Origin: Stenotrophomonas tumulicola
Lineage (GTDB): Bacteria; Pseudomonadota; Gammaproteobacteria; Xanthomonadales; Xanthomonadaceae
DNA: 64,000 nt
Direction of reading: 5' to 3'
Assembly (NCBI RefSeq): GCF_014117215.1
Contig: NZ_JACGXS010000001.1
Location: forward strand, 744,001-808,000
Part shown: positions 16,188 through 25,680 of the stretch, piece after piece
Numbering within the stretch: position 1 is the stretch's first letter
Layout of the letters: the number at the start of each line of letters is the position of its first letter
Notes under the pieces: generated by a model
Database searches by the model: none
What the model was told of the DNA's origin: nothing
The model's input: the letters and a program-made list of their open reading frames with translations, nothing else
Program-made: the position numbers and the translations under genes

Positions 16188-19100
16188 ATGTACCCCCTGA
16201 TGACCCATGACCGTTCCTTCCTGCGCCCGCATCGGCTGGCGCTGGCGTTGCTGCTCGCCACCAGTTCCCCCTTGCTGCATGCCCAGTCCACCACCGGTGC
16301 CATCATCGGCCTGGCGCCTCCTGAAGCGCAACGCGTGGTCGTGCGCAGCGATACCGGCCTGACCCGCGAAGTGGCCGTCGATGGCCGTGGCCGCTATGCC
16401 ATCGGCCAGCTGCCGCTGGGCCGCTATGCGGTGGAGGCGCGTGATGCGGGTGGCAACGTGGTGCAGTCGCGCCAGGATGTCGAGCTGACCGTGGGTGCCA
16501 GCACCGATGTTTCCTTCACTGCAGTCACCAGCCTGTCCGGCGTGCGGGTCAGTGCCGACCGGGCCGCGGCGGCCATCGATGTCAGCAGCGTGGATTCACG
16601 CACCGTGGTCACCGCCGAACAGCTGCAGCGGTTGCCGCTGGGGCGTTCGGCCGAAGCAATAGCCCAGCTGGCCCCGGGCGTGCTGTCCAACAGCGGCAAT
16701 GGCGCATTCGCTGGCCCTACCGGCGCGCAGCTGGTCAGCTTCGGCGGCTCCTCCGCAGCCGAGAACGCTTATTACATCAATGGTTTCAACACGACCGACC
16801 CGCTGCGTGGACTGGGTGGCCTGACCCTGCCTTATGGCAGCATCGAGCAGCAGGAAATCTACACCGGTGGTTACAGCGCCAAGTACGGGCGCAGCGATGG
16901 CGGGGTGATCAATGCGGTCGGCAAGCGCGGCACCAACCAATGGCGCTTCGGTGGCCAGGTGACGTGGGAGCCTGCGTCGGCGCAGGCTGACAAGGACGAT
17001 GTGTACTATCCGGCCGACGGTGCGCTGTATGCACCGGAAAGCAAGGACCGGCAGTGGGTGACCACCCGGAGCCTGTATGCCGGCGGACCCCTGCTGCAGG
17101 ATCGCCTGTTCTTCTTCGGTTCGTACGAGCTGGAGCAGCGGCAGGGTACCGACGTCAAGAACGTGGAGGCCACCAATTCCTACTCCCGCTATGAGTACGA
17201 CCGGCCGCGCTGGTACGCCAAGCTGGACTGGAACATCACCGATGACCACCTGCTGGAGCTGACCGGGGCGTCCACCCGCAACGTGTTCCGTGGCGACAGC
17301 TTCGCCTACGACTACGACGCGCTCAGCCGTGGTGCACGGCGCGGGGCGGAAGACATCACCAAGACCGGCGGCAACCTGTGGACGGCCAAGTACACCGGCT
17401 ACCTGACCGACAGGCTCACCGTCAGCGCACTGTATGGAAAGCTCAGGACGGACGACTACATCGGCAATCCTGCCTACGATGGCAGCCTGGTCTACCTGTC
17501 CAATCCGAACCTGCAGAACCCGGCGCTCAATGGCGGCAGCCCGATCACCAACGCACAGACCACATCGCTGCTGGTCGATCCGGACCGTGGCAACCGTAGC
17601 GACAACCTGCGCCTGGACGTGAACTACGTGGTGGGCAAGCACAGCATCACCGTGGGCATCGACAACCAGAACGCGCGGGCATTGAACCGCGGTTCGGTGG
17701 GCTCGGCCGATGGCTACTACTGGATCTACGACCAGTCCAATCCGAACGTGCCGATCAACACCGGGCTGGGCGTGCCGGCCACCGGCGGTTATCCAAACGG
17801 CGAAGACGGCTATTTCGTGCGCCGTTACGACTACAGCGCATTGGCGTCGGTGCGCTCTTCGCAGCGGGCGCAGTACATCGAGGACAACTGGCAGGTCACC
17901 GACAACCTGCTGCTGAACCTGGGCCTGCGCCTGGACCAGTTCACCAACTTCAACCGCGACGGGGATGCCTACATCAAGCAGACCAGCGGGCAATGGGCGC
18001 CGCGGCTGGGTTTCAGCTGGGACGTCGATGGCGATGGCCGTTTCAAGGTCTACGGCAACGTCGGCCGCTACTATCTCGCCCTGCCGTTGAACCCGGCCTT
18101 CAATGCGGCCGGCGCGACGCTGGCGACGTCGACGTACTACACCTATGGCGGCATCGACGCGAACGGCTACCCCACCGACCTCACCGCGTTCTCCGGCGCG
18201 GTATCGTCCAACAACAACTACGGCCTGCTGCCCGACCCGAAGACCGTGGCGACATCCGGGATCGAACCGTCGTACCAGGATGAGTTCATCCTGGGCTTCA
18301 ACAAGGCGCTGGGGCAGGACTGGGTCTACGGCGCCAAGGCGACCTACCGGGTGCTTCGCAGTGGCGTGGACGACTACTGCGATATCGACGCGGTGCTGGA
18401 CAAGGCCGGCGACCTGGGCTTCGACGTGAGCCGCGACAGCAATCCGGTCAGCTGCTGGCTGATCAACCCCGGGCGGGCGAATACCTTCAACCTGGTCGAC
18501 ACCGCCGGCAATTACGTGACCGTGCCGCTGACCAACGCCGAGATGGGTTTCCCGCGTTTCAAGCGCAACTACTACGCGGTGAACCTGTCGCTGGAACATC
18601 CCTTCAACGGGCGCTGGTATGGACGTGCCGACTACAACTGGTCGCGCAGCTACGGCACCACCGAAGGCCAGTTGTTGTCAGGCATCGGCCAGACCGCGGT
18701 ATCGACCACGCAGGCCTGGGATTACGCGGAGTTGATGGAACATACCAACGGGCCGCAGAGCAACGATGCCACGCACCAGATCAAGCTGCACGGGTACTAC
18801 CAGGTGAACCCGCAATGGCTGGTGTCGGCCAACCTGACGGTGGTCTCCGGAACGCCGTTCAGCGCGCTCGGTTCGTATGGCCCGGACCAGACGGATCCCT
18901 CCGGCTACGGTATCGCCTACCACTTCTACAATGGCCAGCCGGCGCCTCCGGGCAGCCAGGGGCGCCTGCCGTGGCGCAAGCAACTGGACCTGGGTGTTTC
19001 GTATCGCCCGGCCGTGGCGGAAGGGCGGCTTGGCTTCAACCTGGACGTGTTCAACGTCTTCGACAGCCAGGCGGCACTGTGGCGCTCGCCGTATTCCGAG

Positions 19101-19193
19101 TTGAACCCCGGGCAGCCGGATCCGCTGTACGGTGCGGCGACGGTACGCCAGGCACCACGATCATTGCGGCTGAGCGTGAGCTACGACTACTGA
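16188..19193 (+). CDS. Oar-like TonB-dependent outer-membrane receptor
   Basis: The product is 1001 residues. After a signal peptide (cleaved after LLHAQ, about residue 33) comes a carboxypeptidase-regulatory-like beta-sandwich (about 35-110, GAIIGLAPPEAQRVVVRSDTG). The plug domain is next (about 130-240, including VNAVGKRGTNQWRFG-type edges), then a 22-strand barrel ending in an aromatic terminus (VSYDY). This layout is that of Oar-type receptors of Xanthomonadaceae and Bacteroidetes, for which substrates are mostly unknown. A second in-frame ATG four codons downstream is possible. It is monocistronic. Confidence 0.88.
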   Translation: MYPLMTHDRSFLRPHRLALALLLATSSPLLHAQSTTGAIIGLAPPEAQRVVVRSDTGLTREVAVDGRGRYAIGQLPLGRYAVEARDAGGNVVQSRQDVELTVGASTDVSFTAVTSLSGVRVSADRAAAAIDVSSVDSRTVVTAEQLQRLPLGRSAEAIAQLAPGVLSNSGNGAFAGPTGAQLVSFGGSSAAENAYYINGFNTTDPLRGLGGLTLPYGSIEQQEIYTGGYSAKYGRSDGGVINAVGKRGTNQWRFGGQVTWEPASAQADKDDVYYPADGALYAPESKDRQWVTTRSLYAGGPLLQDRLFFFGSYELEQRQGTDVKNVEATNSYSRYEYDRPRWYAKLDWNITDDHLLELTGASTRNVFRGDSFAYDYDALSRGARRGAEDITKTGGNLWTAKYTGYLTDRLTVSALYGKLRTDDYIGNPAYDGSLVYLSNPNLQNPALNGGSPITNAQTTSLLVDPDRGNRSDNLRLDVNYVVGKHSITVGIDNQNARALNRGSVGSADGYYWIYDQSNPNVPINTGLGVPATGGYPNGEDGYFVRRYDYSALASVRSSQRAQYIEDNWQVTDNLLLNLGLRLDQFTNFNRDGDAYIKQTSGQWAPRLGFSWDVDGDGRFKVYGNVGRYYLALPLNPAFNAAGATLATSTYYTYGGIDANGYPTDLTAFSGAVSSNNNYGLLPDPKTVATSGIEPSYQDEFILGFNKALGQDWVYGAKATYRVLRSGVDDYCDIDAVLDKAGDLGFDVSRDSNPVSCWLINPGRANTFNLVDTAGNYVTVPLTNAEMGFPRFKRNYYAVNLSLEHPFNGRWYGRADYNWSRSYGTTEGQLLSGIGQTAVSTTQAWDYAELMEHTNGPQSNDATHQIKLHGYYQVNPQWLVSANLTVVSGTPFSALGSYGPDQTDPSGYGIAYHFYNGQPAPPGSQGRLPWRKQLDLGVSYRPAVAEGRLGFNLDVFNVFDSQAALWRSPYSELNPGQPDPLYGAATVRQAPRSLRLSVSYDY

Positions 19194-19323
19194 GCGGGCC
19201 GGGAAAGGGCCGGGGCCACGGTTGTCACCGGCACGACACGGAAGGGGAGGAGACTTCGCGCGGCTTTGCGACGGAATCGTCGCGGGCCTCGTGCGTTTCC
19301 CATGATCCTTCCGGAGTTCCCCA

Positions 19324-21741
19324 GTGCAGAGCAGCAGGCTGTCGCGTGCCATCGTCCTCGCCCTTTCCCTCGTCGCGGCCGCCGCCGCTTCCGCCGCAGA
19401 CAACGACGTCAGGGACGACGCCAACACCGCCGCTGCAAGCGCAACGCCGGCCGCCACTTCGCAGCTGGACACGCTGCTGGTCACCGGCACGCGTGCGTCC
19501 AACCGCACCCAGTTCGACACGCTGGCGCCGGTGGATGTGTTCAGCAAGGAAGAGATCCAGGCGGTGGAATCCAGCGACCTGAAGGATGTACTGGCGCAAC
19601 TGGTGCCGTCGTTCGTGGTGCAGCGCCTGCCGATGGCCGACGGCCAGGTGTTCGTGCGTCCGGCAACGCTGCGCGGCCTGTCTCCGGACCAGACCCTGGT
19701 GCTGGTCAACGGGCGCCGCTTCCATCGCAGCGCGCTGCTTGGCGGCCGTGGTGCACAGGCAGCCGACCTGGCGCAGATCCCGTCCAGCGCGGTCAAGCGC
19801 ATCGAAGTGCTGCGCGATGGTGCCTCGGCACAATATGGTTCCGATGCGATCGCCGGGGTGATCAACATCATCCTGGAAGACGAGGTGGGCAGCGAGATCA
19901 CCGCCGGTTACTCGCAGTATGCGCAGGGCGATGGCAACTCGCGCGATTTCAGTGCACGCACCGGCATGCGGCTGGGCGACTACGGCAGCCTGGTGCTGTT
20001 CGCTGAAAGCTCCAGTTCGGCGGTTACTTCGCGCACCCGCCAGCGCCAGGACGCGATCGATTTCCAGGCCGCGCATCCGCAGCTGGACGTGCCTGATCCG
20101 GTACAGCGCTGGGGCCAGCCGGAGCTGGAAAGCCAGCGCGCCGGCTTCAACCTGAAGGCGATGGCCGGCGACACCACCGAACTGTATGCCTTCGGCCTGT
20201 ATGGCCACAGCGAAGGCGTCAGCGATTTCAACTGGCGCAACCCGGATACCACCACCGGCGCCTTCCGCACCACGCCCATCTTCCCCGGCTGGGACCTGCG
20301 CGACATCTATCCGGTGGGCTTCAGCCCGCAGTATTCCAACGAGCAGGAGGACCTGCAGCTGGTCGGCGGCGCGCGCGGCGAGTTCAGCACGGACTTCCGC
20401 TGGGACGTCAGCGCATCCTACGGTCGCAATGCCATCGAGTACGGCCTGGGCAACGCGATCAATGCCTCGCTCGGCCCGGACAGCCCGACGGATTTCTACC
20501 TGGGCGAACTGACCCAGACCGAAAAGAACGTCAACGCCGATTTCAACTACAGCTGGAACGTGGCCGCGCTGGCCTCGCCGGTGAACGTGGCGTTCGGCGC
20601 GGAATTCCGCCAGGAAGCCTACCAGGTCAGCGCCGGCGAGCCGGCATCGTACGCCGTGGGTCCCGGTGCGGCAGCCGGGCTGGAGGCCAATGCCAATGGC
20701 GCGCCGGGTTTCTCCGACATGCAGGCAGGGCGCTGGACGCAGCAGAGCCAGGCCGCCTACCTCGATGTGGAAGTGCCGCTGGGCACGCGCTGGAGCATCG
20801 GCGCGGCTGGCCGTTACGAGCACTTCTCCTCGTTCGGCCGCACCCTGGACGGCAAGCTCTCGGCTCGCTTCGAGATCACCCCCGACGTGGCCCTGCGCGG
20901 CACCGTGTCCAGTGGCTTCCGCGCACCGACACCGGGCCAGTTGAACACCACCAGCACGGTGCAGGGACTGGACACGACCACGCTGCAGATCTTCACCAGC
21001 GGCCGCCTGTCGCCGTCCGATCCACTGGCCGTGCAACTGGGGGCGAAGGCGTTGACCCCGGAGCAGTCGCGCACCGCATCGGTGGGCCTGACCTGGCGCA
21101 ATGCGTCGGGCTTCTCCGGCTCCATCGACGTGTACGACATCAAGCTCACCGACCGCTTCAGCCAGTCGGCCAGCTTCGCGGTACCGGCCGGCGTGCCCAA
21201 CCCGATGGGCTACACCTCGGTCAATTACTACACCAACGATTTCGACACCAGCACCACCGGCGTGGACCTGGTCGGCAACTACCAGCGCGATATCGGTCCC
21301 GGCCGTTTCGGGGTGACCCTGGCCTACAACTACAACCGCACCCGCGTGGACGATGGCAGCACCAGCGTGGCCACCAATGAAACGCAGCGCGTGTTGTTCG
21401 AAGACCGCCTGCCGGAGCACAAGGGCAGCATCACCACCACCTGGGAAGCGGGGCCGTGGTCATTGATGGGGCGCGCGCGCTACTACGGTGCGTGGACCGA
21501 TTCGACCGGCAACGCGACCGGCGACATCTACCAGCGCTTCGGCGCGATGGCGTTCCTGGACCTGGCGGTGGGCTATCGCTTCAACGAACGCCACAGCGTG
21601 CGGGTTGGCGCCGACAACGTGCTGGATACCTATCCGGACGAGGCGACCTTCCAGGCCAGCCGTGGCCTGGTGTATTCGCGCAACGCGCCCTATGACACCG
21701 ATGGCGCCAACCTGTATGCCGAATACCGGCTGCGCTTCTGA
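19324..21741 (+). CDS. TonB-dependent outer-membrane receptor
   Basis: This is an 805-residue receptor with signal peptide (ALSLVAAAAASAAD), TonB-box-like segment LDTLLVTGTR near residue 55, plug domain with VLVNGRRFHRSALLG and IEVLRDGASAQYGSDAIAGV, and a barrel ending in YRLRF. The GTG start has CGGAG seven bases upstream. It is followed 13 bases later by a Tat-exported PLP enzyme, implying joint function: uptake of a ligand that the enzyme modifies, or that modifies the enzyme's supply. The substrate is not evident. Confidence 0.88.
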   Translation: MQSSRLSRAIVLALSLVAAAAASAADNDVRDDANTAAASATPAATSQLDTLLVTGTRASNRTQFDTLAPVDVFSKEEIQAVESSDLKDVLAQLVPSFVVQRLPMADGQVFVRPATLRGLSPDQTLVLVNGRRFHRSALLGGRGAQAADLAQIPSSAVKRIEVLRDGASAQYGSDAIAGVINIILEDEVGSEITAGYSQYAQGDGNSRDFSARTGMRLGDYGSLVLFAESSSSAVTSRTRQRQDAIDFQAAHPQLDVPDPVQRWGQPELESQRAGFNLKAMAGDTTELYAFGLYGHSEGVSDFNWRNPDTTTGAFRTTPIFPGWDLRDIYPVGFSPQYSNEQEDLQLVGGARGEFSTDFRWDVSASYGRNAIEYGLGNAINASLGPDSPTDFYLGELTQTEKNVNADFNYSWNVAALASPVNVAFGAEFRQEAYQVSAGEPASYAVGPGAAAGLEANANGAPGFSDMQAGRWTQQSQAAYLDVEVPLGTRWSIGAAGRYEHFSSFGRTLDGKLSARFEITPDVALRGTVSSGFRAPTPGQLNTTSTVQGLDTTTLQIFTSGRLSPSDPLAVQLGAKALTPEQSRTASVGLTWRNASGFSGSIDVYDIKLTDRFSQSASFAVPAGVPNPMGYTSVNYYTNDFDTSTTGVDLVGNYQRDIGPGRFGVTLAYNYNRTRVDDGSTSVATNETQRVLFEDRLPEHKGSITTTWEAGPWSLMGRARYYGAWTDSTGNATGDIYQRFGAMAFLDLAVGYRFNERHSVRVGADNVLDTYPDEATFQASRGLVYSRNAPYDTDGANLYAEYRLRF

Positions 21742-21754
21742 TGGGGGCGCACGG

Positions 21755-23047
21755 ATGGAGCTGACGCGTCGTCGACTGCTGCTGGCCAGTGCACTGCTGC
21801 CTGCCAGCAGCCTGGTGGCTGCCGCCACGACCCGCGGCGCGGCCGACATTCCTGCATTGCCGGCGGCAACCGCAGCGCCGGACGTGCTGGCGCGCGACGA
21901 GGACTGGTGGGCCGCCGTGGCCGGCCAGTTCGACATCACCAGTGAAATAAACCACCTGGAGAACGGCTTCTGGGGTGCGATGGGCCGCAGCACGCTGCAG
22001 GCCTACCAGCGGCACACGGCTGAAGTGAACAAGGGCAATGCCTGGTATGGGCGTGAAGCCTATCCCGCTGCGTACGTGGCCGCCCGCGCTGAAACGGCGC
22101 GCATGCTGGGCGTGGAGGCGGATGAGATCGTGTTCACGCGCGGCGCCACCGAAGCGCTGCTGGCGCTGATCGGCGGCTACAACCGTCTGGCAGCCGGTGA
22201 CCAGGTGCTGTACGCGGACGTCGACTACGACAGCATGATCGATGGCATGCGCTGGCTGGCGCAGCGCCGCGGCGTGCAGGTGGAGCGCATCGACCTGCCG
22301 GCCGTGCCGACCCATGCAGGCATCCTGCAGGCCTATGCGGATGCGTTCGCACGGCTGCCACGGCTGAAGCTGGTGCTGCTGACCCAGGTCAGCCACCGGC
22401 ACGGGCTGGTGTTGCCGGTGGCGGAGATCAGCGAGCTGGCCCGCGCGCGCGGCATTGATGTGATCGTCGATGCCGCGCATGGCTTTGGCCAGCTGGACTA
22501 CCAGGTGCCGGACCTCAAGGCGGACTTCGTCGGCATCAACCTGCATAAATGGATCGGTGCGCCAGTCGGTGTCGGCGCGGTCTACATCCGCCGCGGCCGG
22601 CTGGCCGACATCGACCCGTACATGGGGCAGGCCGATGATGGCCGTGTCGGCAGCCGGGTACATACCGGCACGGCCAACTTCGCCGCCTTCCTGGCCCTGC
22701 CTGATGCCATCGCGCTGCACGGGCGCATCGGCGTGGCCAACAAGCGCGCCCGCCTGCTGTACCTGCGCAATCGCTGGACGGTGCCGGCACGGGCGATGCC
22801 GCACATCGAGCTGCTGGCCGCCGACGACGACCGGCTGGGCAGCGCGCTGGCGTCGTTCCGCCTGCGCGGCAGGCCAGGCAAGGAAGAGAACATGGCGCTG
22901 CAGAAGCGGCTGCTGCGCGAGCACGGCATCTTCACCACCTGGCGTGACGGGCTGGCCTCGGGCTGCTGCGTGCGGGTCACCCCATCGGTGTTCACCCGCG
23001 CCAGCCAGCTGGACGCGCTGACCCAGGCGCTGGCCCGATTGCAGTGA
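21755..23047 (+). CDS. Tat-exported PLP-dependent enzyme, PvdN / isopenicillin-N-epimerase-like
   Basis: This 430-residue class-V aminotransferase-fold protein begins MELTRRRLLLASALL, a twin-arginine signal, so it should act in the periplasm carrying its cofactor. Landmarks are FTRGATEALLALI (cofactor phosphate site), IVDAAHGFGQ (Asp239, pyridine nitrogen contact) and GINLHKWIGAPVGVG (Lys265, Schiff base). Among known proteins, PvdN of Pseudomonas, a Tat-exported PLP enzyme of pyoverdine maturation, has this combination of features and length. No pyoverdine genes are near; the upstream partner is a TonB-dependent receptor. The actual substrate is unknown. Confidence 0.82.
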   Translation: MELTRRRLLLASALLPASSLVAAATTRGAADIPALPAATAAPDVLARDEDWWAAVAGQFDITSEINHLENGFWGAMGRSTLQAYQRHTAEVNKGNAWYGREAYPAAYVAARAETARMLGVEADEIVFTRGATEALLALIGGYNRLAAGDQVLYADVDYDSMIDGMRWLAQRRGVQVERIDLPAVPTHAGILQAYADAFARLPRLKLVLLTQVSHRHGLVLPVAEISELARARGIDVIVDAAHGFGQLDYQVPDLKADFVGINLHKWIGAPVGVGAVYIRRGRLADIDPYMGQADDGRVGSRVHTGTANFAAFLALPDAIALHGRIGVANKRARLLYLRNRWTVPARAMPHIELLAADDDRLGSALASFRLRGRPGKEENMALQKRLLREHGIFTTWRDGLASGCCVRVTPSVFTRASQLDALTQALARLQ

Positions 23048-23090
23048 TGCCACCCTGCCTGCACTGACCGGCCATACCCATCCCCCAGGG

Positions 23091-23226
23091 ACCGACGGGC
23101 CATGCCCGCCCCCGACACCGTCCAGGTACCGACGGGCCATGCCCGTCACCCGACACCGTCCAGGTAGTGACGGGCCATGCCCGTCACCCGACACCGCCCA
23201 GGTAGTGACGGGCCATGCCCGTCACC
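23091..23226. repeat. Tandem array of four SMAG-type stem-loops
   Basis: GACGGGC-CAT-GCCCGTC stem-loops start at 23094, 23131, 23169 and 23207; the first has a degenerate right arm. They are joined by a conserved linker containing ACCCGACACCGTCCAGGTA, giving a 37-38 base unit. The GTAG-type header is seen as GTAGTGACGGGC in the last two copies. The array fills the 300-base gap between the PLP enzyme gene and the secretion island; no other gene is evident in the gap. Confidence 0.85.
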
Positions 23227-23347
23227 CATCCCCCGGTCATCAGCCTGAAACCTGGCCTGCCTAGAGTCGGGTAGGGCCTGGCGATGGCAGGCGGAGCGGC
23301 AAGGGCCGCCACCGCATCTCCCATCCAGGGCGCCAGTCGAGGGTGAT

Positions 23348-24019
23348 GTGCACACGTACAGGGGGCTTGATGGACGCCATGCAGTCCTGCGCATCGTACT
23401 GCTCTGGGCCCTGCTGCTGCCGGGCCTGGCGGCGGCGCATGCCGATGCGGTTGATTTCGAGCTGCCGGCACAGCCGCTGGAGCGTGCGCTCGAGCGCTTC
23501 AGCATCGTCACGGGCTGGTCGGTGATGTACCCGGGAAGGCTTGCCGACGGCCGCAGCAGCCACCCGGTGCATGGGCGGATGCCACCGCAACAGGCGCTGC
23601 AGGAACTGCTGCAGGACAGCGGGCTGTATGCGCAGCCGGCCGGCGAGGACCGCGTCGTCCTGCGCGAAGCCGCTGGCGCGGCACCGGTTCCGGCAGGTCC
23701 CGCCGTGCCTGGCCTGCCCCCGGCCGAACAACAGCGTCGCTTCGCTGGCCTGCAGCGCAGCCTGCGCGCGGCATTCTGCGGCGACTCCGCCATCGCACCG
23801 GGCAACTATGCCGCCACCGTGGTCTTCCAGGTTGCTGCGGATGGAACGGTGGAGCAGCCCGGCCTGCTTGCCGGCAGCGGTGACAGCCAGCGCGACCATG
23901 CCGTGCTGGATGCCCTGCACGGGCTTCGATTGCCTGCGTCGGCGGCGGACCTTCCGCAGCCGGTGACCCTTGAAATCCGCCCGGCGCCGCCCGGCCACGA
24001 CTGTGGCCGGCAGTGGTGA
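23348..24019 (+). CDS. vreA: Stand-alone STN-domain signalling protein with TonB-like C-terminus (VreA-like)
   Basis: The product is 223 residues: signal peptide (about 1-32, LLPGLAAAHA), then an STN domain (about 35-103, VDFELPAQPLERALERFSIV ... VHGRMPPQQALQELLQDSGL). A Pro/Ala linker follows, and a TonB C-terminus-like domain (about 140-210, with VVFQVAADGTVEQPG). STN domains normally sit at the front of receptors or secretins and pass a signal to a FecR protein; here there is no barrel. P. aeruginosa VreA, upstream of the hxc genes, has this same reduced design. The sigma factor gene follows 25 bases later. The start is a GTG preceded by GAGGG. Confidence 0.75.
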   Translation: MHTYRGLDGRHAVLRIVLLWALLLPGLAAAHADAVDFELPAQPLERALERFSIVTGWSVMYPGRLADGRSSHPVHGRMPPQQALQELLQDSGLYAQPAGEDRVVLREAAGAAPVPAGPAVPGLPPAEQQRRFAGLQRSLRAAFCGDSAIAPGNYAATVVFQVAADGTVEQPGLLAGSGDSQRDHAVLDALHGLRLPASAADLPQPVTLEIRPAPPGHDCGRQW

Positions 24020-24044
24020 CTTCCATGACTGCAAGGATCCGATC

Positions 24045-24575
24045 ATGAACGACAGCGCGGCCGCCCTGGTGGACCTTCGGGACTACCTGCTCGGCACCTA
24101 CGACGAGCTCAAGCGCCGGCTCTCGCGCCGCCTCGGTTCGGAGGACCTGGCCGGCGATGCACTGCAGGACACCTGGATGCGGCTGGATGCACGCCGCGAC
24201 CGGCTGGCGCCGGTACAGAACCCGGCGGCTTACCTGCTGCGCATGGCGATGAACACCGTGGTCGACCGCCAGCGTGCGGATCATCGGCTGATGAGCACCG
24301 ACGAGATCGGCGCGTTGATGGAGATGGCCGATCCCGGCCCCGGTCCTGCCCAGGTGGCCGAGACCGGATACGCAATGGAACACATGCTGGCGCTGCTGCA
24401 GCGGATGCCTGAACGGCGCCGGAGGATCCTGCTGGCGATCCGGGTCGAAGGCCTGCAGCAGCGCGAGGTAGCCGAACGGCTGGGGGTGTCGCTGCGGCTG
24501 GTGCAGCGCGAGCTGAAGGCGGCGCAGGAATACCTGGCCCTGCGCAGTGCCGACGGACAGCATGTGCGGTTCTGA
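24045..24575 (+). CDS. vreI: ECF-family RNA polymerase sigma factor (VreI-like)
   Basis: This 176-residue extracytoplasmic-function sigma factor has region 2 at about residues 15-85 (GSEDLAGDALQDTWMRLDAR ... NPAAYLLRMAMNTVVDRQRA) and region 4 at about 115-165 (MPERRRRILLAIRVEGLQQR EVAERLGVS). It belongs to the FecI-like group that is controlled by a FecR partner. AAGGA lies seven bases before the ATG. It sits between the STN protein and FecR genes, so it is the middle of a three-gene signalling unit. Its likely regulon is the downstream secretion island (inference from the vreAIR-hxc arrangement). Confidence 0.88.
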   Translation: MNDSAAALVDLRDYLLGTYDELKRRLSRRLGSEDLAGDALQDTWMRLDARRDRLAPVQNPAAYLLRMAMNTVVDRQRADHRLMSTDEIGALMEMADPGPGPAQVAETGYAMEHMLALLQRMPERRRRILLAIRVEGLQQREVAERLGVSLRLVQRELKAAQEYLALRSADGQHVRF

Positions 24576-24644
24576 GCGGCGGCGTCCGTCTACACTTTGA
24601 CGCTACCCCAGAACCCCGCGCCGCGCGGGGACGGCAGGATCCTG

Positions 24645-25625
24645 ATGGACGCAGACCACAACCCGCGACGAGAACTTGACGCCGTCGAGCGCCAGGCCCA
24701 CGCATGGCTGGTGCGCCTGACATCCGGCGAGGCGACGGCGGCGGAGGGCGAGCTTTTCCGTCGCTGGTGCGCGGAGGACCCTGCGCATGGCCACGCCTTC
24801 GCCGTGGCACGGCAACAGTGGGAGCAGGTGGCACAGGCCGGACGTTGCCTGGAGGTGGCGCCGCTGCAGCGCACCGTGGCCGACGAGCGCCGTCGCTGGA
24901 GCCGCCGCGCCTTCCTCGGTGCGATGGTGGCCGCACCTGCCAGCCTGGCCGTGGTTGCCGCGCTGCACCCGCCGCTGGGCCTGTGGCCCACGCTGTCGGC
25001 GGTGGCCGCGGATTTCCATACCGGTACCGGTGAGCGCCTGCGCATCGAGCCGGTGCCGCAGGTGCAGGTCGACCTGGACACGCGCACCAGCCTGCGTCGG
25101 CGTGCCAGCACCGATGGCGCGGCGCTGGAGCTGCTGGAAGGACAGGCCGCGGTCCACACCCGTGGCCGTACCCCGTTGCGCCTGTTTGCCGGCGCCGGGC
25201 AGGTGGTGGCCGATGCCGGGCCGGCACTGCTCGACGTGCGTTGCATCGACGGCCAGGTGCGGGTGGCGTGCCTGCAGGGCGATATACGCATCGAACATGC
25301 ACAGGGCCGGCTGCAGCTGCAGGCTGGCCAGCAGACCCGCTATGACGAGCGCCTGACCGGCGTGGTGTCCGAGGCGATCATCGCCGAGGTGTCTGCATGG
25401 ACCACGGGAATGCTGGTGTTCCGTCGCTCTCCGTTGTCCGACGTAGTGGCCGAGCTGAACCGCTACCGGCGCGGGCGCGTGGTGCTGCGCGACGAACGCC
25501 TGGCCAATGAGCTGGTCAGTGGCCGCTTCGGCATCGATGACCCGGAGGCGGCGCTGGAACAACTGCGCCTGAGCCTGTCGCTGCAACTGCGTCGCTTGCC
25601 GGGGAAGATCGCGTTATTGGGGTGA
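24645..25625 (+). CDS. vreR: FecR-family anti-sigma factor (VreR-like)
   Basis: The 326-residue regulator has a cytoplasmic FecR N-terminal domain with DUF4880 features (VERQAHAWLVRLTSGEATAA ... FRRWCAEDPAHGHAF). One membrane segment spans about residues 85-108 (RRAFLGAMVAAPASLAVVAA). The periplasmic FecR domain is rich in beta strands. The C-terminal STN-like segment SPLSDVVAELNRYRRGRVV is typical. It should hold VreI inactive until the periplasmic STN protein signals. AGGA is five bases before the ATG. It lies 69 bases after the sigma gene, in the same operon. Confidence 0.88.
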   Translation: MDADHNPRRELDAVERQAHAWLVRLTSGEATAAEGELFRRWCAEDPAHGHAFAVARQQWEQVAQAGRCLEVAPLQRTVADERRRWSRRAFLGAMVAAPASLAVVAALHPPLGLWPTLSAVAADFHTGTGERLRIEPVPQVQVDLDTRTSLRRRASTDGAALELLEGQAAVHTRGRTPLRLFAGAGQVVADAGPALLDVRCIDGQVRVACLQGDIRIEHAQGRLQLQAGQQTRYDERLTGVVSEAIIAEVSAWTTGMLVFRRSPLSDVVAELNRYRRGRVVLRDERLANELVSGRFGIDDPEAALEQLRLSLSLQLRRLPGKIALLG

Positions 25626-25680
25626 GGTGGCATCCCGCTGCCTCGCCGTACCGCAGGGATCAGCACGGATGGGGTATTCG

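Noticed and set aside
16596-18599. A 667-codon minus-strand open frame opposite the Oar-like receptor
   Set aside because: It has biased His/Gln/Val/Gly-rich composition and no recognisable motif; it mirrors the receptor's codon positions.
19225-21420. A 731-codon minus-strand open frame opposite the second receptor
   Set aside because: Shadow of a well-supported TonB-dependent receptor gene; composition is typical of antisense frames.
23091-23226. Possible CRISPR array (regular short repeats with spacers)
   Set aside because: The spacers are themselves repeats (same linker), the palindromic unit is a SMAG-type REP, and no cas genes are present.
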